A DNA stretch of 64,000 nucleotides from Microbulbifer harenosus (GCF_005771435.1 NZ_VANI01000011.1:209730-273729), one strand, 5' to 3'; counted from the first letter of the stretch, positions 13,349 through 23,500 are shown. Numbers and translations: made by a program. Notes: generated by a model not told the origin, from the sequence alone.

Positions 13349-13730
13349 TGCCCGCATTGCCGCCGGCCTGATTGCCTTCTTCCCGCAACTCGCGTGTGGG
13401 GCGGACTTCTATTGAGCCATAGCGCGCCGGCGGAATCTTCCCGGCGAGGGCAATGGCTTCATTGAGATCCCGCGCTTCCAGCATATAGAAGCCGGCGAGC
13501 TGTTCCTTGGTTTCCGCAAAGGGACCATCCGTGGTGGTGATGCGATTGTCCCGCATGCGCACCGTGGTTGCGCTGCTGGTGGGTAGCAGGGGGCTGCCGG
13601 TGATGAAGTGGCCATTGGCAGTGAGGCTGGCAACACACTCCATACATTCCCGATTCAGGACATCCCACTCCTGCTGGGACATACGTTCCATGACCTTTTC
13701 ATCGTAATAAACCAGCGCCAGATACTTCAT
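13308..13730 (-). CDS. YCII/DGPF-domain protein
   Basis: A 140-residue protein of the DGPF family: it starts 'MKYLALVYYDEKVMERMS', contains the diagnostic 'TTDGPFAETKEQLAGFYMLE', and ends with 'SIEVRPTRELREEG'. The DGPF segment lies around residues 88-95. Function is not known for the family; it is commonly encoded beside ECF42 sigma factors, and the next gene on this strand is one. A good GGAG site precedes the ATG at 13730. The C-terminal tail after the family core (about 25 residues, Gly/Asn/Thr-rich) is extra. Confidence 0.9.
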   Translation of the reverse strand: MKYLALVYYDEKVMERMSQQEWDVLNRECMECVASLTANGHFITGSPLLPTSSATTVRMRDNRITTTDGPFAETKEQLAGFYMLEARDLNEAIALAGKIPPARYGSIEVRPTRELREEGNQAGGNAGTKPTGNRALTDHQ

Positions 13731-13842
13731 GGGTTGCTCCTTGGATTAAGTTGAAGTTGTCGTGCGTTTGCAGTTGTTTCTCTAACTGGTCGATTTGCGG
13801 CCATCGAATTCGACAGGGGCGCAAAAAAATATTAAGACAGGT

Positions 13843-15084
13843 TTAATTCTCAGCCAACTCCGCCAATCGGCGGTGGAGGAAGCGCTGTTCTGGTCCCTGC
13901 TGGGCCAGTGTAAGTGCGCGCTCGTAGGCGGCGCGCGCGTCGTCAAGATGGCCAAGGCGTCGACACAGGTCCGCACGGGCGGCGTGGGCCAGGTGATAGT
14001 CACTGAGCGCACCGCGGGCGAGCAGGGCATCGATGAGTTGCAGCCCTTGCTCGGCGCCATCGCGCATGGCGATGGCGACGGCGCGATTGAGTTCAACGAT
14101 GGGCGACGGATAGCGCTCGAGCAGGGCGTCATAGAGGCCGACGATCTGCTGCCAGTCTGTGGCATCCATGTTAGGTGCTTCCGCGTGAACCGCGGCAATG
14201 GCCGCCTGCAGGGAATAGCTTCCGAAGCGACGGCTGCCCAGTGCGCGCAGTACCAGGCCGATGCCCTCGCGGATCTGCTGCTGGTCCCACAGGGTGCGAT
14301 CCTGCTGTTCCAGCAGAATCAGGTCCCCCTCGGGGGAGACGCGGGCGGCGCGACGGGAATCCTGCAGGAGCATCAGTGCCAGCAGGCCTTCCACCTCAGG
14401 ATCCGGCAACAGCTGACACAGCAAACGCGCGAGGCGAATGGCTTCGGCGGCCAGATCGTGCCGGAGCAGACTGTTGCCGCTGGAGGCGGAATAGCCTTCG
14501 TTAAAGATCAGATAGATCACGTGCAGGACCGACTGCAACCGCTCGGGCAACTGTTCCGGCTCGGGAACTTCGTAGGGAATCCCGGCATCGCGAATTTTTG
14601 CTTTTGCACGCACGATGCGTTGTGCCAGGGTGGGCGTGGACGTGAGAAACGCGCTGGCAATCTCTTCCGTGGTCAGGCCACACACTTCCCGCAGGGTCAG
14701 TGCCAGCTGCGCCTCCGGTGCGATGGCGGGGTGACAGCAGGTGAAGATCAACCGCAGGCGGTCGTCCTCGATCCCCTGTTCCTCCTCGTCCTCTGTGGCC
14801 AGCTCGGATTCCAGCTGCTCGGCGATATCTTCATAAGACACCGTAAAGCGCGCCCTGCGGCGAATCTGGTCGATGGCTTTGAAGCGTCCAGTGGAGACCA
14901 GCCAGGCGCGCGGGTTGTCGGGCACGCCATCGACAGGCCACTGGGTGAGCGCAGCAGTGAAGGCTTCGTGCAGCGCCTCCTCGGCCAGGTCGAAGTCACC
15001 GAGCAGGCGGATCAGGGTTGCCAGTACGCGGCGGGACTCGGTCTCATAGAACTGGTTGAGCCAGGTTCGGGTTACCGGGGGCAT
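13843..15084 (-). CDS. ECF42-type RNA polymerase sigma factor with C-terminal TPR-like extension
   Basis: About 413 residues from the ATG at 15084. An ECF sigma-2 region occupies roughly residues 8-80 (LIRLLGDFDLAEEALHEAF ... ARFTVSYEDI), and the sigma-4 region includes 'LREVCGLTTEEIASAFL' and 'TLAQRIVRAKAKIRDA'. The C-terminal 230 residues are helical repeats such as 'VGLYDALLERYPSPIVELNRAVA', the signature of the ECF42 group. There is no anti-sigma gene beside it; this group is thought to be controlled through the C-terminal extension. It pairs with the downstream DGPF gene. An upstream in-frame extension would overlap selU and is not used. Confidence 0.92.
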   Translation of the reverse strand: MPPVTRTWLNQFYETESRRVLATLIRLLGDFDLAEEALHEAFTAALTQWPVDGVPDNPRAWLVSTGRFKAIDQIRRRARFTVSYEDIAEQLESELATEDEEEQGIEDDRLRLIFTCCHPAIAPEAQLALTLREVCGLTTEEIASAFLTSTPTLAQRIVRAKAKIRDAGIPYEVPEPEQLPERLQSVLHVIYLIFNEGYSASSGNSLLRHDLAAEAIRLARLLCQLLPDPEVEGLLALMLLQDSRRAARVSPEGDLILLEQQDRTLWDQQQIREGIGLVLRALGSRRFGSYSLQAAIAAVHAEAPNMDATDWQQIVGLYDALLERYPSPIVELNRAVAIAMRDGAEQGLQLIDALLARGALSDYHLAHAARADLCRRLGHLDDARAAYERALTLAQQGPEQRFLHRRLAELAEN

Positions 15085-15149
15085 AGATTCGCTCTTGTTA
15101 TGGGCGCTGGTGCCGGTGTTATTGTCGATGTTCTTGCCGACGTGGGCGT

Positions 15150-16262
15150 TCAGATTCTGCAATGTTCCCGCAGAAATGCCACCACTTCCTGCTGATTTCC
15201 CCGGAATAGAATACGGCTGCCATTTTTCTCCAGCTGGTAGTCGTACATGGGATCGTAGTAGTCGTGCAGCAGGGCCGCGATCCACTCGCGGTGCTGGTCA
15301 ACGGTGCCATCGCGCAATTGCTGGGTGAGTGCGGAGTGCATGATGGTATCGAGTTTCTGGTAGCGCTCTCCCCCGAGGCGACGGGTGATGTTGGCGAGAT
15401 TGTTGCGCAGCGTCTCGGCAAATTTTTGCGCGCCGATTTCACCTCCGAATGTATTCTCGAACTCCGTGCAGAGATCGATCACGTAGTCTTTCAGAATGCG
15501 CTCTATCCGGCTCTCCCGGCTGTCTTCCAGCCACACCAGCGGGCTCGTTTGCATTGCCCGGTGCAGAGAGAGCGGCACCGAGCAACGGCCGATCAGGCGG
15601 CTTTCGTCCTCCAGCACAAATCGGTTGCTGCCGCTGTGGCGTTGTTTGAGAACGTCGATGGCGAGGGCATTCTCAAAGCCGATCTGCGGCGGTTGCGGTG
15701 AAGCTTTTTTGCCAAAGCTGGAGCCGCGGTGATTGGCGTGTCCCTCGAGATCTACGGCGTTATCCAGTTGCGCGAGTACTTCGGTCTTGCCGGTGCCGGT
15801 CATTCCACCTACCAGGGTAAAGTCGCACTCGCGCGCGGCGCGTTCAATTTCCTCGATCAGAAAATGGCGCATGGCTTTGTAACCGCCGGTAATGCGGGGA
15901 TAGGGGATACCCGCGTCATATAGCCACTGCTGAGTGATCTGGGAGCGCAGGCCGCCGCGAAAGCAGAACAGGTAGCCATCGGGGTGGGTGCGTGCAAATT
16001 CCGCCCAGGCATCCACGCGCGCCTCTTTCACCTTGCCACCGACCAGTTCGTGGCCCAGGGCAATGGCCGCCTGTTGGCCCTGCTGCTTGTAGCAGGTTCC
16101 GACCTGCTGGCGCTCGCTGTCCGTCATCAGCGGCAGGCTGACCGCGTTCGGAAACGAACCCTTGTTGAATTCCACCGGTGCGCGCGTGTCGATCAGCGGC
16201 AGGTCATGCAGGAATATTTCCCGATAGTCGGCGCTGTCCTGTCTCAGGGGCGGCGGGCTCAT
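15150..16262 (-). CDS. selU: tRNA 2-selenouridine synthase
   Basis: A 370-residue enzyme (also called MnmH/YbbB) that converts 2-thiouridine to 2-selenouridine at the wobble base of certain tRNAs through a geranylated intermediate. The N-terminal rhodanese domain has '[14 protein letters not shown]' and the active-site '[13 protein letters not shown]' (Cys100). The C-terminal P-loop domain has '[11 protein letters not shown]' at about 153-163. Length fits the family (about 364). Its start overlaps the selD stop by 4 bases, so the selenophosphate donor and the user enzyme are co-translated. Confidence 0.97.
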   Translation of the reverse strand: MSPPPLRQDSADYREIFLHDLPLIDTRAPVEFNKGSFPNAVSLPLMTDSERQQVGTCYKQQGQQAAIALGHELVGGKVKEARVDAWAEFARTHPDGYLFCFRGGLRSQITQQWLYDAGIPYPRITGGYKAMRHFLIEEIERAARECDFTLVGGMTGTGKTEVLAQLDNAVDLEGHANHRGSSFGKKASPQPPQIGFENALAIDVLKQRHSGSNRFVLEDESRLIGRCSVPLSLHRAMQTSPLVWLEDSRESRIERILKDYVIDLCTEFENTFGGEIGAQKFAETLRNNLANITRRLGGERYQKLDTIMHSALTQQLRDGTVDQHREWIAALLHDYYDPMYDYQLEKNGSRILFRGNQQEVVAFLREHCRI

Positions 16263-17329
16263 ACGACGATTACCGCGGGCGCTTCGCTATTACTCTTTGG
16301 CCCCAGCGTTCCTATGGCGGTGAGTGTCAGATCGAATTCGGCGGCCGCCGCAAGGAATTCCTGTTCGCCCTCTGCGGCGACGGCCACCAGCAGACCACCA
16401 CTGGTCTGCGGGTCCGCGAGCAACAATTTCTGCTGTGCGTCCGATAGCTGCACCCTGTGCCCATAGCTGTCGAAGTTGCGCCCGGTGCCCCCGGGAATAC
16501 AGCCCTGTTGCAGATAGTGCTCGACACCCGCAATTCGCGGCACCGCATCGAAGTTGAGTCTTGCGGTGAGCCCGCTGCCGTCTGCCATTTCCACCAGGTG
16601 CCCCAGCAGGCCGAAACCGGTGACGTCGGTCATGGCTTTGACTCCGTCGATGCGCGCGAAGCGGCTGCCGGGGCGGTTCAGGGTGCACATGAGGTCGCGC
16701 GCGACGCCCACATCCTCCGGCCTCAGCTTGCCCTGCTTTTCCGCGGTGGTGAGTATGCCGATACCCAGTGGCTTGGTGAGGTAGAGCCTGCAGCCGGCGC
16801 TGGCGGTGTCATTGCGCTTCAGCCAGCGCCTTTCCACAACGCCGGTGACGGCGAGGCCGAAAATGGGTTCGGGGGCGTCGATGGAGTGGCCGCCCGCCAG
16901 CGGGATACCCGCCGCGTCGCACACCGCGCGACCGCCGCGAATCACCTCCCGCGCCACTTCCGGCGGCAGCACATTTACCGGCCAGCCGAGGATGGCGATG
17001 GCCATCAGCGGGTCGGCGCCCATGGCGTAGATGTCGCTGATGGCATTGGTGGCGGCGATGCGGCCGAAGTCGAAGGGATCGTCGACGATGGGCATAAAGA
17101 AGTCGGTGGTGGATACCACGCCGCGCGTGTCATCCAGCGCGTAAACGGCGGCATCATCACGGGAGGCGTTGCCCACCCACAGCCTGGGGTCGTCGATCTG
17201 GGAGCCGCTGCCGGCGAGAATCCGGTCGAGCACTGCGGGGGATATCTTGCAGCCGCAGCCGGCGCCGTGGCTGTACTGGGTCAGGCGAATGGCGGCGGGG
17301 GCTGCCGCAGCGGCTGGTGATTGACTCAT
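16259..17329 (-). CDS. selD: Selenide, water dikinase (selenophosphate synthetase)
   Basis: A 356-residue enzyme making selenophosphate from selenide and ATP. The N-terminal motif '[16 protein letters not shown]' has Cys25 and Lys28 at the catalytic positions. Here the active-site residue is Cys, not selenocysteine. '[20 protein letters not shown]' and '[15 protein letters not shown]' are the ATP/metal motifs. It lies 4 bases into selU; no selA, selB or tRNA-Sec gene is visible nearby, so the local pair points to selenouridine rather than selenoproteins. Divergent from the catalase gene across 191 bases. Confidence 0.98.
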   Translation of the reverse strand: MSQSPAAAAAPAAIRLTQYSHGAGCGCKISPAVLDRILAGSGSQIDDPRLWVGNASRDDAAVYALDDTRGVVSTTDFFMPIVDDPFDFGRIAATNAISDIYAMGADPLMAIAILGWPVNVLPPEVAREVIRGGRAVCDAAGIPLAGGHSIDAPEPIFGLAVTGVVERRWLKRNDTASAGCRLYLTKPLGIGILTTAEKQGKLRPEDVGVARDLMCTLNRPGSRFARIDGVKAMTDVTGFGLLGHLVEMADGSGLTARLNFDAVPRIAGVEHYLQQGCIPGGTGRNFDSYGHRVQLSDAQQKLLLADPQTSGGLLVAVAAEGEQEFLAAAAEFDLTLTAIGTLGPKSNSEAPAVIVV

Positions 17330-17520
17330 ATGGGCTCCGGCGGATGACTATGGCGCAAGTTTACTGGCTTGAGCCGGTGGATTTCATCCGCAGCGTTCCG
17401 TTGTGCACTATGTTTTTGTCTGTTTCTGCCCGCGCGTGCGGGCGGCGCTCCCGCAGGGAGCGGAGTCACAAATGAAATAGGCCGAAATAAAACGGAAACA
17501 GACGCGGAGGAACCAGCCGA

Positions 17521-18966
17521 GTGAGCAAAGATAAATCCAATCGCACGACCAACGATGCCGGCAATCCTGTCGCCAGTGATGAATTCTCGCTGACGGTCGG
17601 TGCTGACGGCCCCATCCTGCTGCAGGATCACTACCTGATCGAGCAGATGGCCAATTTCAATCGCGAGCATATCCCAGAGCGCCAGCCCCACGCCAAGGGC
17701 TCCGGTGCCTTCGGCCATTTCGAAGTCACGCAGGATGTGAGTGCCTACACCAAGGCGGCGGTGTTTCAGCCCGGTACCAAGACCGATACGCTGATCCGCT
17801 TTTCCACCGTGGCGGGAGAAAAAGGCAGCCCGGATACCTGGCGCGACCCGCGCGGCTTTGCCCTCAAGTTCTACACCAGCGAGGGCAATTACGATCTGGT
17901 GGGCAACAATACCCCGGTATTCTTTATCCGCGACCCGATGAAATTCCAGCAGTTCATTCGCTCGCAGAAGCGCCGCGCGGATTCCGGCCTGCGGGACCAC
18001 GACATGCAGTGGGATTTCTGGACCCTGTCACCGGAGTCGGCACATCAGGTTACCTGGCTGATGGGGGATCGCGGCGTACCCAAAACCTATCGTCACATGG
18101 ACGGCTTCTCCTCCCACACTTACATGTGGGTCAATGCCAAGGGCGAGCGCTTCTGGGTGAAATACCACTTCAAAACCGACCAGGGGATTGAGTTTCTCAC
18201 CCAGCAGGAGGCGGACCGGATCGCCGGAGAGGATTCCGATGCGCACCGCCGCGACCTGTTCGAATCCATCGCCCGCGGCGACTATCCGAGCTGGACATTG
18301 CGGGTCCAGATCATGCCATATGAGGAGGCGAAGAATTACCGCTTCAACCCTTTCGATCTCACCAAGGTCTGGCCCCACGGCGACTATCCGCTGCACGAGG
18401 TGGGCAAGCTGGTGCTGGATCGCAACCCCACGGACTTCCACACCGAGATCGAGCAGGCGGCGTTCGAGCCCAGCAATGTGGTGCCCGGTATCGGCTTCAG
18501 CCCGGATAAGATGTTGCAGGGCAGGGTGTTCTCCTATGCCGATGCCCACCGCGCGCGTATCGGCGTCAACTACAAGCAGATTCCGGTGAACCGGCCCAAG
18601 TCCCCGGTGCACAGCTACAGCAAGGATGGCGCCATGCGGGTGGAGAACGTCTCGGATCCGGTTTACGCGCCGAACTCCAAGGGTGGGCCCAGCGCCAATC
18701 ACACTTACACGGAAAAGTGGGAGGCGAGCGGCGAATTCATGCACGCGGCCTACACCCCGCATGCGGAAGATGACGACTTTGTACAACCCGGCGTGCTGGT
18801 GCGGGAGGTGATGGACGACGCGGCGCGGGACCGCCTGGTTTCCAATGTGGTTGGGCATCTCAAGGCGGGCGTGTCCGACGAGGTCCTGAAGCGCGCCTTC
18901 GAGTACTGGCGCAAGGTGGACAAAGACGTGGGAGACCGCATTGAGCAGGGCGTGAAGAAAAAGTAA
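17521..18966 (+). CDS. katA: Monofunctional heme catalase (small-subunit, clade 3 type)
   Basis: A 481-residue enzyme dismutating hydrogen peroxide. The distal His is His57 in '[18 protein letters not shown]', the distal Asn is in '[14 protein letters not shown]', and the proximal heme ligand Tyr is in '[16 protein letters not shown]'. The NADPH-site type motif '[18 protein letters not shown]' is also present. Length fits clade 3. The GTG at 17521 is used because 'GCGGAGGAACCAGCC' precedes it and the protein begins MSKDKSN as in relatives; there is no signal peptide, so it is cytoplasmic. The symbol is by similarity to KatA-type catalases. Confidence 0.95.
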   Translation: MSKDKSNRTTNDAGNPVASDEFSLTVGADGPILLQDHYLIEQMANFNREHIPERQPHAKGSGAFGHFEVTQDVSAYTKAAVFQPGTKTDTLIRFSTVAGEKGSPDTWRDPRGFALKFYTSEGNYDLVGNNTPVFFIRDPMKFQQFIRSQKRRADSGLRDHDMQWDFWTLSPESAHQVTWLMGDRGVPKTYRHMDGFSSHTYMWVNAKGERFWVKYHFKTDQGIEFLTQQEADRIAGEDSDAHRRDLFESIARGDYPSWTLRVQIMPYEEAKNYRFNPFDLTKVWPHGDYPLHEVGKLVLDRNPTDFHTEIEQAAFEPSNVVPGIGFSPDKMLQGRVFSYADAHRARIGVNYKQIPVNRPKSPVHSYSKDGAMRVENVSDPVYAPNSKGGPSANHTYTEKWEASGEFMHAAYTPHAEDDDFVQPGVLVREVMDDAARDRLVSNVVGHLKAGVSDEVLKRAFEYWRKVDKDVGDRIEQGVKKK

Positions 18967-18978
18967 GGCGATGTGGAT

Positions 18979-19027
18979 GATCGGGACGCGCCCGATCCCC
19001 CGGAAAGCTGGGCCAGGAAACTGGCCC
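18979..19027. terminator. Two hairpins between convergent catalase and phosphodiesterase genes
   Basis: Hairpin one is GATCGGG / CCCGATC (18979-18985 with 18991-18997). Hairpin two is GGGCCAG / CTGGCCC (19010-19016 with 19021-19027) closed by a GAAA tetraloop. They fill the 68-base gap between two converging genes. Neither has a long T-tract, so transcription end formation is likely but not certain. Confidence 0.5.
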
Positions 19028-19034
19028 TGGAACT

Positions 19035-19805
19035 TCAGCTTGTCTGATTCAGGTCGTCGAACTGGTCGATCTGGCGCACCATCATTTCCGCCGCCTTGGC
19101 GGTGTTGTAGTCCATCACCAACTGCGGTTCATCGGTAAATACACCGTCGACGCCCATGGCGGCGACGAGATGCAGGTCGTGGCCATTGTTGACGGTATAC
19201 ACGTAGTTTTTCAGCCCCCGCCGGCGGCCGTCCGCGATCATTTCCTGGCAGACGAAGTCCAGCCCTAGATGTTGGGAGTAGGCCTGCAGTGGCTCGGTGC
19301 TGGCGGCGAGGTCCAGTGGCACGCCATAGATAAGCACACCACGGCGTACCTGCGGGATCAGTTTGAGGCACTCGTGAATCTGGCGGTGATCGAAGGACGA
19401 CAGGATGTACTGTTCGTAGCTGGCACCGTTGTCGCGGATGTAGGACTCGAGTTCCCTTGCGGCGAGCGCCGCGCAGTTGGGTCCCTTTAGCTCGATATTG
19501 AGCTGTACGTTGTTGCCCACCAGTTCCAGCACTTCCCGCAGAGTCGGTACCTGTTCGCCGCCGGGTAGCAGCATCTGGCGCAACACTGCAGGGGCCACCT
19601 CCGTCAGCAGCTCCTGGCCGGCGAGCAGTCGGCCCAGGCGGCGGTCGTGCTTCACGATCAGTTCCCCACCCACATTCCACACATCGATCTCGACGCCGTC
19701 GATATCAAATTCCAGCGCGTGGGTGATGGCCTGCAGGGTGTTTTCCGTGGCCCGTTTCGGGTAGCCACGGTGGGCAAAACAGAAGAGCGTATCGGTACTG
19801 TACAT
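19035..19805 (-). CDS. Glycerophosphodiester phosphodiesterase
   Basis: A GDPD TIM-barrel enzyme of about 256 residues that releases glycerol 3-phosphate and an alcohol from deacylated phospholipids. It shows 'FCFAHRGYPKRATENTLQA' (catalytic His-Arg and the Glu-Asn pair), 'FDIDGVEIDVW' (metal Glu/Asp), 'VKHDRRLGRL' (catalytic His) and 'NIELKGPN'. No signal peptide from ATG 19805, so it is likely cytoplasmic and UgpQ-like. A GTG at 19814 with GGGAGG 11 bases upstream is an equally reasonable start; a TTG further upstream (19892) is less likely. Confidence 0.92.
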   Translation of the reverse strand: MYSTDTLFCFAHRGYPKRATENTLQAITHALEFDIDGVEIDVWNVGGELIVKHDRRLGRLLAGQELLTEVAPAVLRQMLLPGGEQVPTLREVLELVGNNVQLNIELKGPNCAALAARELESYIRDNGASYEQYILSSFDHRQIHECLKLIPQVRRGVLIYGVPLDLAASTEPLQAYSQHLGLDFVCQEMIADGRRRGLKNYVYTVNNGHDLHLVAAMGVDGVFTDEPQLVMDYNTAKAAEMMVRQIDQFDDLNQTS

Positions 19806-19951
19806 TTCGACGTCCACGGTTGCGGAGGCCTCCCAAGGGTGTACCAGAAGTATGAATGTGAGGTTACAGCGACACAAAGCCGTCGCCGTCAAATTCTACC
19901 GTGACTAGGGGGGTATGGCGCCAGAATGTACCGAAGTGGGGTATATGACCC

Positions 19952-20497
19952 TTACTCGCCCGCCAGCGCCCGGTAGCGGCCGCGGTGGAAGATCAAAGGC
20001 TCGCCGCCGCTGGCGGAGAATTCCAGTACCTCACCGAGCAGGATGGTGTGGTCGCCGCCGTCGATGTTCTGTGCGCGGCGGCAGTGGAACAGGGCGGCGC
20101 AGTCGTCCAGTTGCGGGACATTGCCCGGGCCTGCGTGCCATTTCACCTGTCCGAACTTGTCGGCGCCACGGCCGGCGAACAGGTTGGAGACGTGCTGTTG
20201 ATCGCCCTTCAGTACGTGCACCACAAAACGCTCGCACTGGGTGAAGGCGGCGTAACCCAGCGAGCCGCGGTCGATGCTCCACAGAATCAGCGCCGGGTCG
20301 AGAGAGACGGAATTGAAGCTGTTGACAGTCATGCCCACCGGTTTGCCACTGGCGTCGAGAGTGGTGACCACGGTGACGCCGGTGGCGAACTGGCCCAGGG
20401 TGTCGCGCAGGGCGCGGCTGCGCTCCACCGGGGACTGCTCGGAACTGCCAGAATGGTCAATGCTGGCCTGGGCTGCGGAGTTGCTGGGTACCGTCAT
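19952..20497 (-). CDS. Flavin reductase-like (FMN-binding split barrel) protein
   Basis: A 181-residue protein of the short-chain flavin reductase family, which reduce FMN or FAD with NAD(P)H for a partner monooxygenase. Family signatures are 'LGQFATGVTVVTTLD', 'GMTVNSFNSVSLDPALILWS' and the late 'DHTILLGEVLEFSAS'. The first 25 residues are a Ser/Gln-rich tail. No oxygenase partner is beside it; the nearest redox gene is the rubredoxin-reductase fusion 152 bases upstream on the same strand. Substrate and partner cannot be told from sequence. Confidence 0.9.
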   Translation of the reverse strand: MTVPSNSAAQASIDHSGSSEQSPVERSRALRDTLGQFATGVTVVTTLDASGKPVGMTVNSFNSVSLDPALILWSIDRGSLGYAAFTQCERFVVHVLKGDQQHVSNLFAGRGADKFGQVKWHAGPGNVPQLDDCAALFHCRRAQNIDGGDHTILLGEVLEFSASGGEPLIFHRGRYRALAGE

Positions 20498-20648
20498 AGA
20501 TCGATCAAAAGTTGTTCAAATTTTGTGCTGGCGGCCATTTTACGGGAAAAATGCCCGCGTTGCGTGATTTTCTTTGGACGCACCGGCTATGGGGGTAATA
20601 GCCGGCGCGTGCAGACAGCGCAAAACGGTGCAGAAGACTGCCGGGTCT

Positions 20649-22301
20649 TCAATCCATCAGGGGCGCGCAGCGCTTGCTGAGGGCGTCGCGCTCGGTGATG
20701 GCGTTGCCGGTCAGGGCAAATCCCAGCAGTTTGCCGGCGCCATCCAGGAACTCGGCGCGCACACCGGCAGCGGTTGCTGTGACTTGCCATTCTCCCTGGC
20801 TACCGTGCCGCGGCGGGCACACCACGGTGGGGCGCAGAGTTGTTTTCACGGCCACCGGCAGGCTGCCGTAGTGCACCGGAGTCGGTGTTCCGGTGAGGGT
20901 CTGCGCCAGGGCGCGGGCGCTCTGGGTGAGCGGGGCGACAAAGTAGAGACTGTGGCCGTCCACCTCGGCACAGTCGCCCAGAGCGAAGATATTGGCGTCG
21001 CTGGTGCGCAGTTCCCGGTCGGTGACGATACCGCGGTTGGTGGCGATACCCGCCACGTCAGCGAGGCCGGCGTTCGGTATCAGACCGAGCGCGGCGAGGG
21101 CGATGTCCGCTTCGATGATCGTGTCATCCCCGCTTGGGCCACCCGCCAGCTGCGCGCGGATACCGTCGGCGCGGCGGGCAATGGACGCAACGCCAGCGCC
21201 GAAGTGGAAGCGCACACCGGCCTGCTCGAGGGTCTGCTGGATATCGCGTCCCGCGGCCTCCGGCAGCAGGTTGGCCAGTGGCCAGGGTTGCAGGTCCACC
21301 AGATCCACCTCGTAGCCCGCCTGCACCAGGTCGTTGGCAAATTCGCAGCCGATCAGTCCGGCGCCGATCAGCAGCACGCGTTTGCGGTTGGCGAGAGCGG
21401 TGCGGAAGCGGTGGTAATCCTCCAGGGTGTTGACCCGGAACAGGCGCGACAGGCCGTCGCCTGCAATGGCGGGCAGAGGTGCACAGCTGGCACCGGTGGC
21501 AAACACTAGGCGGCCATAGCGCACTTCCGAGCGAAGGCCGCCGTTGTCGGAGACCAGGGTCAGCAAGCGGGACTCGCGGTTCACATCGGTCACATGGGTG
21601 TGCACCAGAATTTCCGCGTTCAGCTCCCGCGCCATGTCCTCGGCGCTGGCGGTGGCCAGTTGCGCCGGCGTCTTGCCGTGGGCGAGGGACGCGGACAGCA
21701 GCGGTTTGGAATAGAAGGTGCCGTCGTCGCCTGTGATCAGAAGCAGCGGCGTACGCTGGTCCAGCTTGCGGAATTCCTTCGCCAGGTGATAGCCGGCGAG
21801 GCCGGTGCCGATGATGACCAGCGGATCGGTGTCGTCCAGTGCCGGCACTTCCTGAGGCGGCGGCAGTTCTTCCGCTTCCGGCTGGCTCACCAGCACCATG
21901 TCGAAGTCTTCCTTACCCACGCCGCACTCGGGGCAGGTCCAGTCGTCGGGGATGTCTTCCCAGCGGGTGCCGGCGGGGATGCCTTCTTCCGGAGCGCCCC
22001 GGGACTCGTCGTACACCCAGCCGCACACCATGCACTCCCAGATGCGGCCGGCAGCGGCTTGAGGCTTGGCGGCGGCCGCGGGTTTGCTTTCCACGGCGGT
22101 TGTGGCCGCGGCTTTCGGCGCTTTGCTGACGACCGCGAGCATCAGGAATTCGTCTTTGCTGGCGCCGCACTCGGGGCAGGTCCAGTCGTCGGGTACATCT
22201 TCCCAGCGGGTGCCCGGGGGAATGCCGTCGTCCGGCGAGCCCTTGGCCTCGTCGTAAATCCAGCCACAAATCTGGCATTCCCAAACACGAAAATCGGACA
22301 T
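20649..22301 (-). CDS. Double rubredoxin-rubredoxin reductase fusion
   Basis: A 550-residue protein with three parts. Rubredoxin 1 (1-54) has Cys9, 12, 42 and 45 in '[12 protein letters not shown]' and '[13 protein letters not shown]'. An Ala/Pro/Lys linker follows (60-84), then rubredoxin 2 (86-135) with Cys90, 93, 123 and 126. From about residue 155 there is an FAD/NAD(P)H reductase with '[20 protein letters not shown]', '[20 protein letters not shown]' and '[13 protein letters not shown]'. It would pass electrons from NAD(P)H through FAD to its own two iron centres, then to a hydroxylase or for peroxide/superoxide defence. The usual system uses separate proteins; no alkane hydroxylase is in the window. 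Confidence 0.93.
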   Translation of the reverse strand: MSDFRVWECQICGWIYDEAKGSPDDGIPPGTRWEDVPDDWTCPECGASKDEFLMLAVVSKAPKAAATTAVESKPAAAAKPQAAAGRIWECMVCGWVYDESRGAPEEGIPAGTRWEDIPDDWTCPECGVGKEDFDMVLVSQPEAEELPPPQEVPALDDTDPLVIIGTGLAGYHLAKEFRKLDQRTPLLLITGDDGTFYSKPLLSASLAHGKTPAQLATASAEDMARELNAEILVHTHVTDVNRESRLLTLVSDNGGLRSEVRYGRLVFATGASCAPLPAIAGDGLSRLFRVNTLEDYHRFRTALANRKRVLLIGAGLIGCEFANDLVQAGYEVDLVDLQPWPLANLLPEAAGRDIQQTLEQAGVRFHFGAGVASIARRADGIRAQLAGGPSGDDTIIEADIALAALGLIPNAGLADVAGIATNRGIVTDRELRTSDANIFALGDCAEVDGHSLYFVAPLTQSARALAQTLTGTPTPVHYGSLPVAVKTTLRPTVVCPPRHGSQGEWQVTATAAGVRAEFLDGAGKLLGFALTGNAITERDALSKRCAPLMD

Positions 22302-22419
22302 GAAAACCTTTTATCTACAAAGTGGTGTAAATCGAGAGGCTGGGGAGTGTAGGGAAAAACGGGGGGAAAGTTAACTTGTGGCTAACGCAAACCGGTAGCC
22401 ACAAGGGAAACGGCTTGAG

Positions 22420-23085
22420 TCAGTCCTTGGTGGGCTGGGCCAGGTTGGTGAGCGCGCGGTGGTAGATGTCCTGAATCTGCGCGGTGTTTTCCACTGTGAC
22501 CTGCAGATCGTTGACCAGTCCGTTGGACAGGCCATAACACCAGCCGTGGACCGAGAGGTTCTGGCCGCGCTCCCAAGCGTCGCGCACCGGCGTGGTCTGG
22601 CACACGTGGATCACCTGTTCCAGCACATTAAGCTCACACAACAGGTCCACCCGGTCCTCTTCCGGGAAGAGTTCGATCAGGGTGTGGTGTTTGTCGCGCA
22701 CATCCTTGATATGGCGCAGCCAGCTTTCGATCAGTCCCAGGCGGGTGTCTTCCAGCGCTGCGCGCACACCGCCGCAGCCATAGTGGCCCACCACCATGAT
22801 GTGTTTGACCTTAAGCACCTCCACCGCATACTGCACCACCGACAGGCAGTTCAGGTCGGATGGCACCACCACATTGGCCACGTTGCGGTGTACGAAGAGT
22901 TCGCCGGGCAGCAGGTCGACAATCTGGTTGGCGGGCACGCGGCTGTCGGCGCAGCCGATCCACAGGTACTCGGGGGACTGCTGTTCTGAGAGTTTGAGGA
23001 AGAAATCGGGCTTTTCCCGGCGGGTGGCTTCGGACCACTCGCGGTTTTTCTGGATCAGGTCATTTAGCTGTGACAAAGCAATCAT
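22420..23085 (-). CDS. can: Beta-class carbonic anhydrase
   Basis: A 221-residue zinc enzyme interconverting CO2 and bicarbonate. Zinc ligands are Cys45 and Asp47 in 'WIGCADSRVP' and His101 and Cys104 in 'VVGHYGCGGV'; Asp47 and Arg49 form the dyad of beta enzymes. Length equals E. coli Can (220). The ATG at 23085 gives the family start MIALSQLNDLI; longer upstream reading frame is not family-like. It is divergent from the small basic gene at 23269. Confidence 0.97.
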   Translation of the reverse strand: MIALSQLNDLIQKNREWSEATRREKPDFFLKLSEQQSPEYLWIGCADSRVPANQIVDLLPGELFVHRNVANVVVPSDLNCLSVVQYAVEVLKVKHIMVVGHYGCGGVRAALEDTRLGLIESWLRHIKDVRDKHHTLIELFPEEDRVDLLCELNVLEQVIHVCQTTPVRDAWERGQNLSVHGWCYGLSNGLVNDLQVTVENTAQIQDIYHRALTNLAQPTKD

Positions 23086-23268
23086 TCCGTCGTGTGCATT
23101 GACCGCGCAGGATAGCGTTTTTGGGCTGGCGCGCCAATGCAGTGCCGCGGCAAATGAAACGGGGCGGCGGATTCTGTATCGAACGCCGGTATCACATCTG
23201 CTAACCTGCCGCGTCATCGGATGTTCGCCAGCCAACCAATCCAGTCGTTCAGTGAAAGGAGAGGCCTG

Positions 23269-23469
23269 ATGGGTCTTCGCAATACCGTGCTCCGCCGCCC
23301 GCGCCGTCTGAACAAACACAATGCCACGCTTTCGCGCCGGCGCCTGAAGATGCGCTGGCTGTTGGCCCAGCGCGCCCGTGTGCGCAATTACCGCCGCTTT
23401 TTTCACACCCAATGCGAAATTGCCGCGCTCGCCGAGACCAAGCGGCAGGCGGGCGAACAACAGCAATGA
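23269..23469 (+). CDS. Small, very basic hypothetical protein
   Basis: A 66-residue protein whose first 55 residues are extremely Arg-rich (RNTVLRRPRRLNKHNATLSR and on), ending in an acidic-to-Gln tail. The ATG at 23269 has an excellent AAAGGAGAG ribosome site 7 bases upstream, which decides the start over the upstream ATG at 23221. I do not recognise a family. Its charge suggests nucleic acid or ribosome binding. An acetyltransferase gene follows 31 bases downstream on the same strand. Confidence 0.65.
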   Translation: MGLRNTVLRRPRRLNKHNATLSRRRLKMRWLLAQRARVRNYRRFFHTQCEIAALAETKRQAGEQQQ

Positions 23470-23500
23470 CTTTCGAAAAACAAGTATTGGAGACAGAGGT

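Noticed and set aside
15085..15285. Upstream extension of the ECF sigma frame
   Set aside because: It would overlap selU on the same strand and adds non-conserved residues; ATG 15084 gives the family start.
16259..17329. Selenocysteine codon in selD
   Set aside because: The active-site motif reads Gly-Cys-Gly-Cys-Lys with ordinary Cys codons and no in-frame TGA.
22060..22125. Ala-rich repeated codons in the rubredoxin gene
   Set aside because: This is the interdomain linker between the two rubredoxins.
23086..23466. Upstream extension of the carbonic anhydrase frame
   Set aside because: It overlaps the convincing small basic gene on the other strand and is not found in the family.
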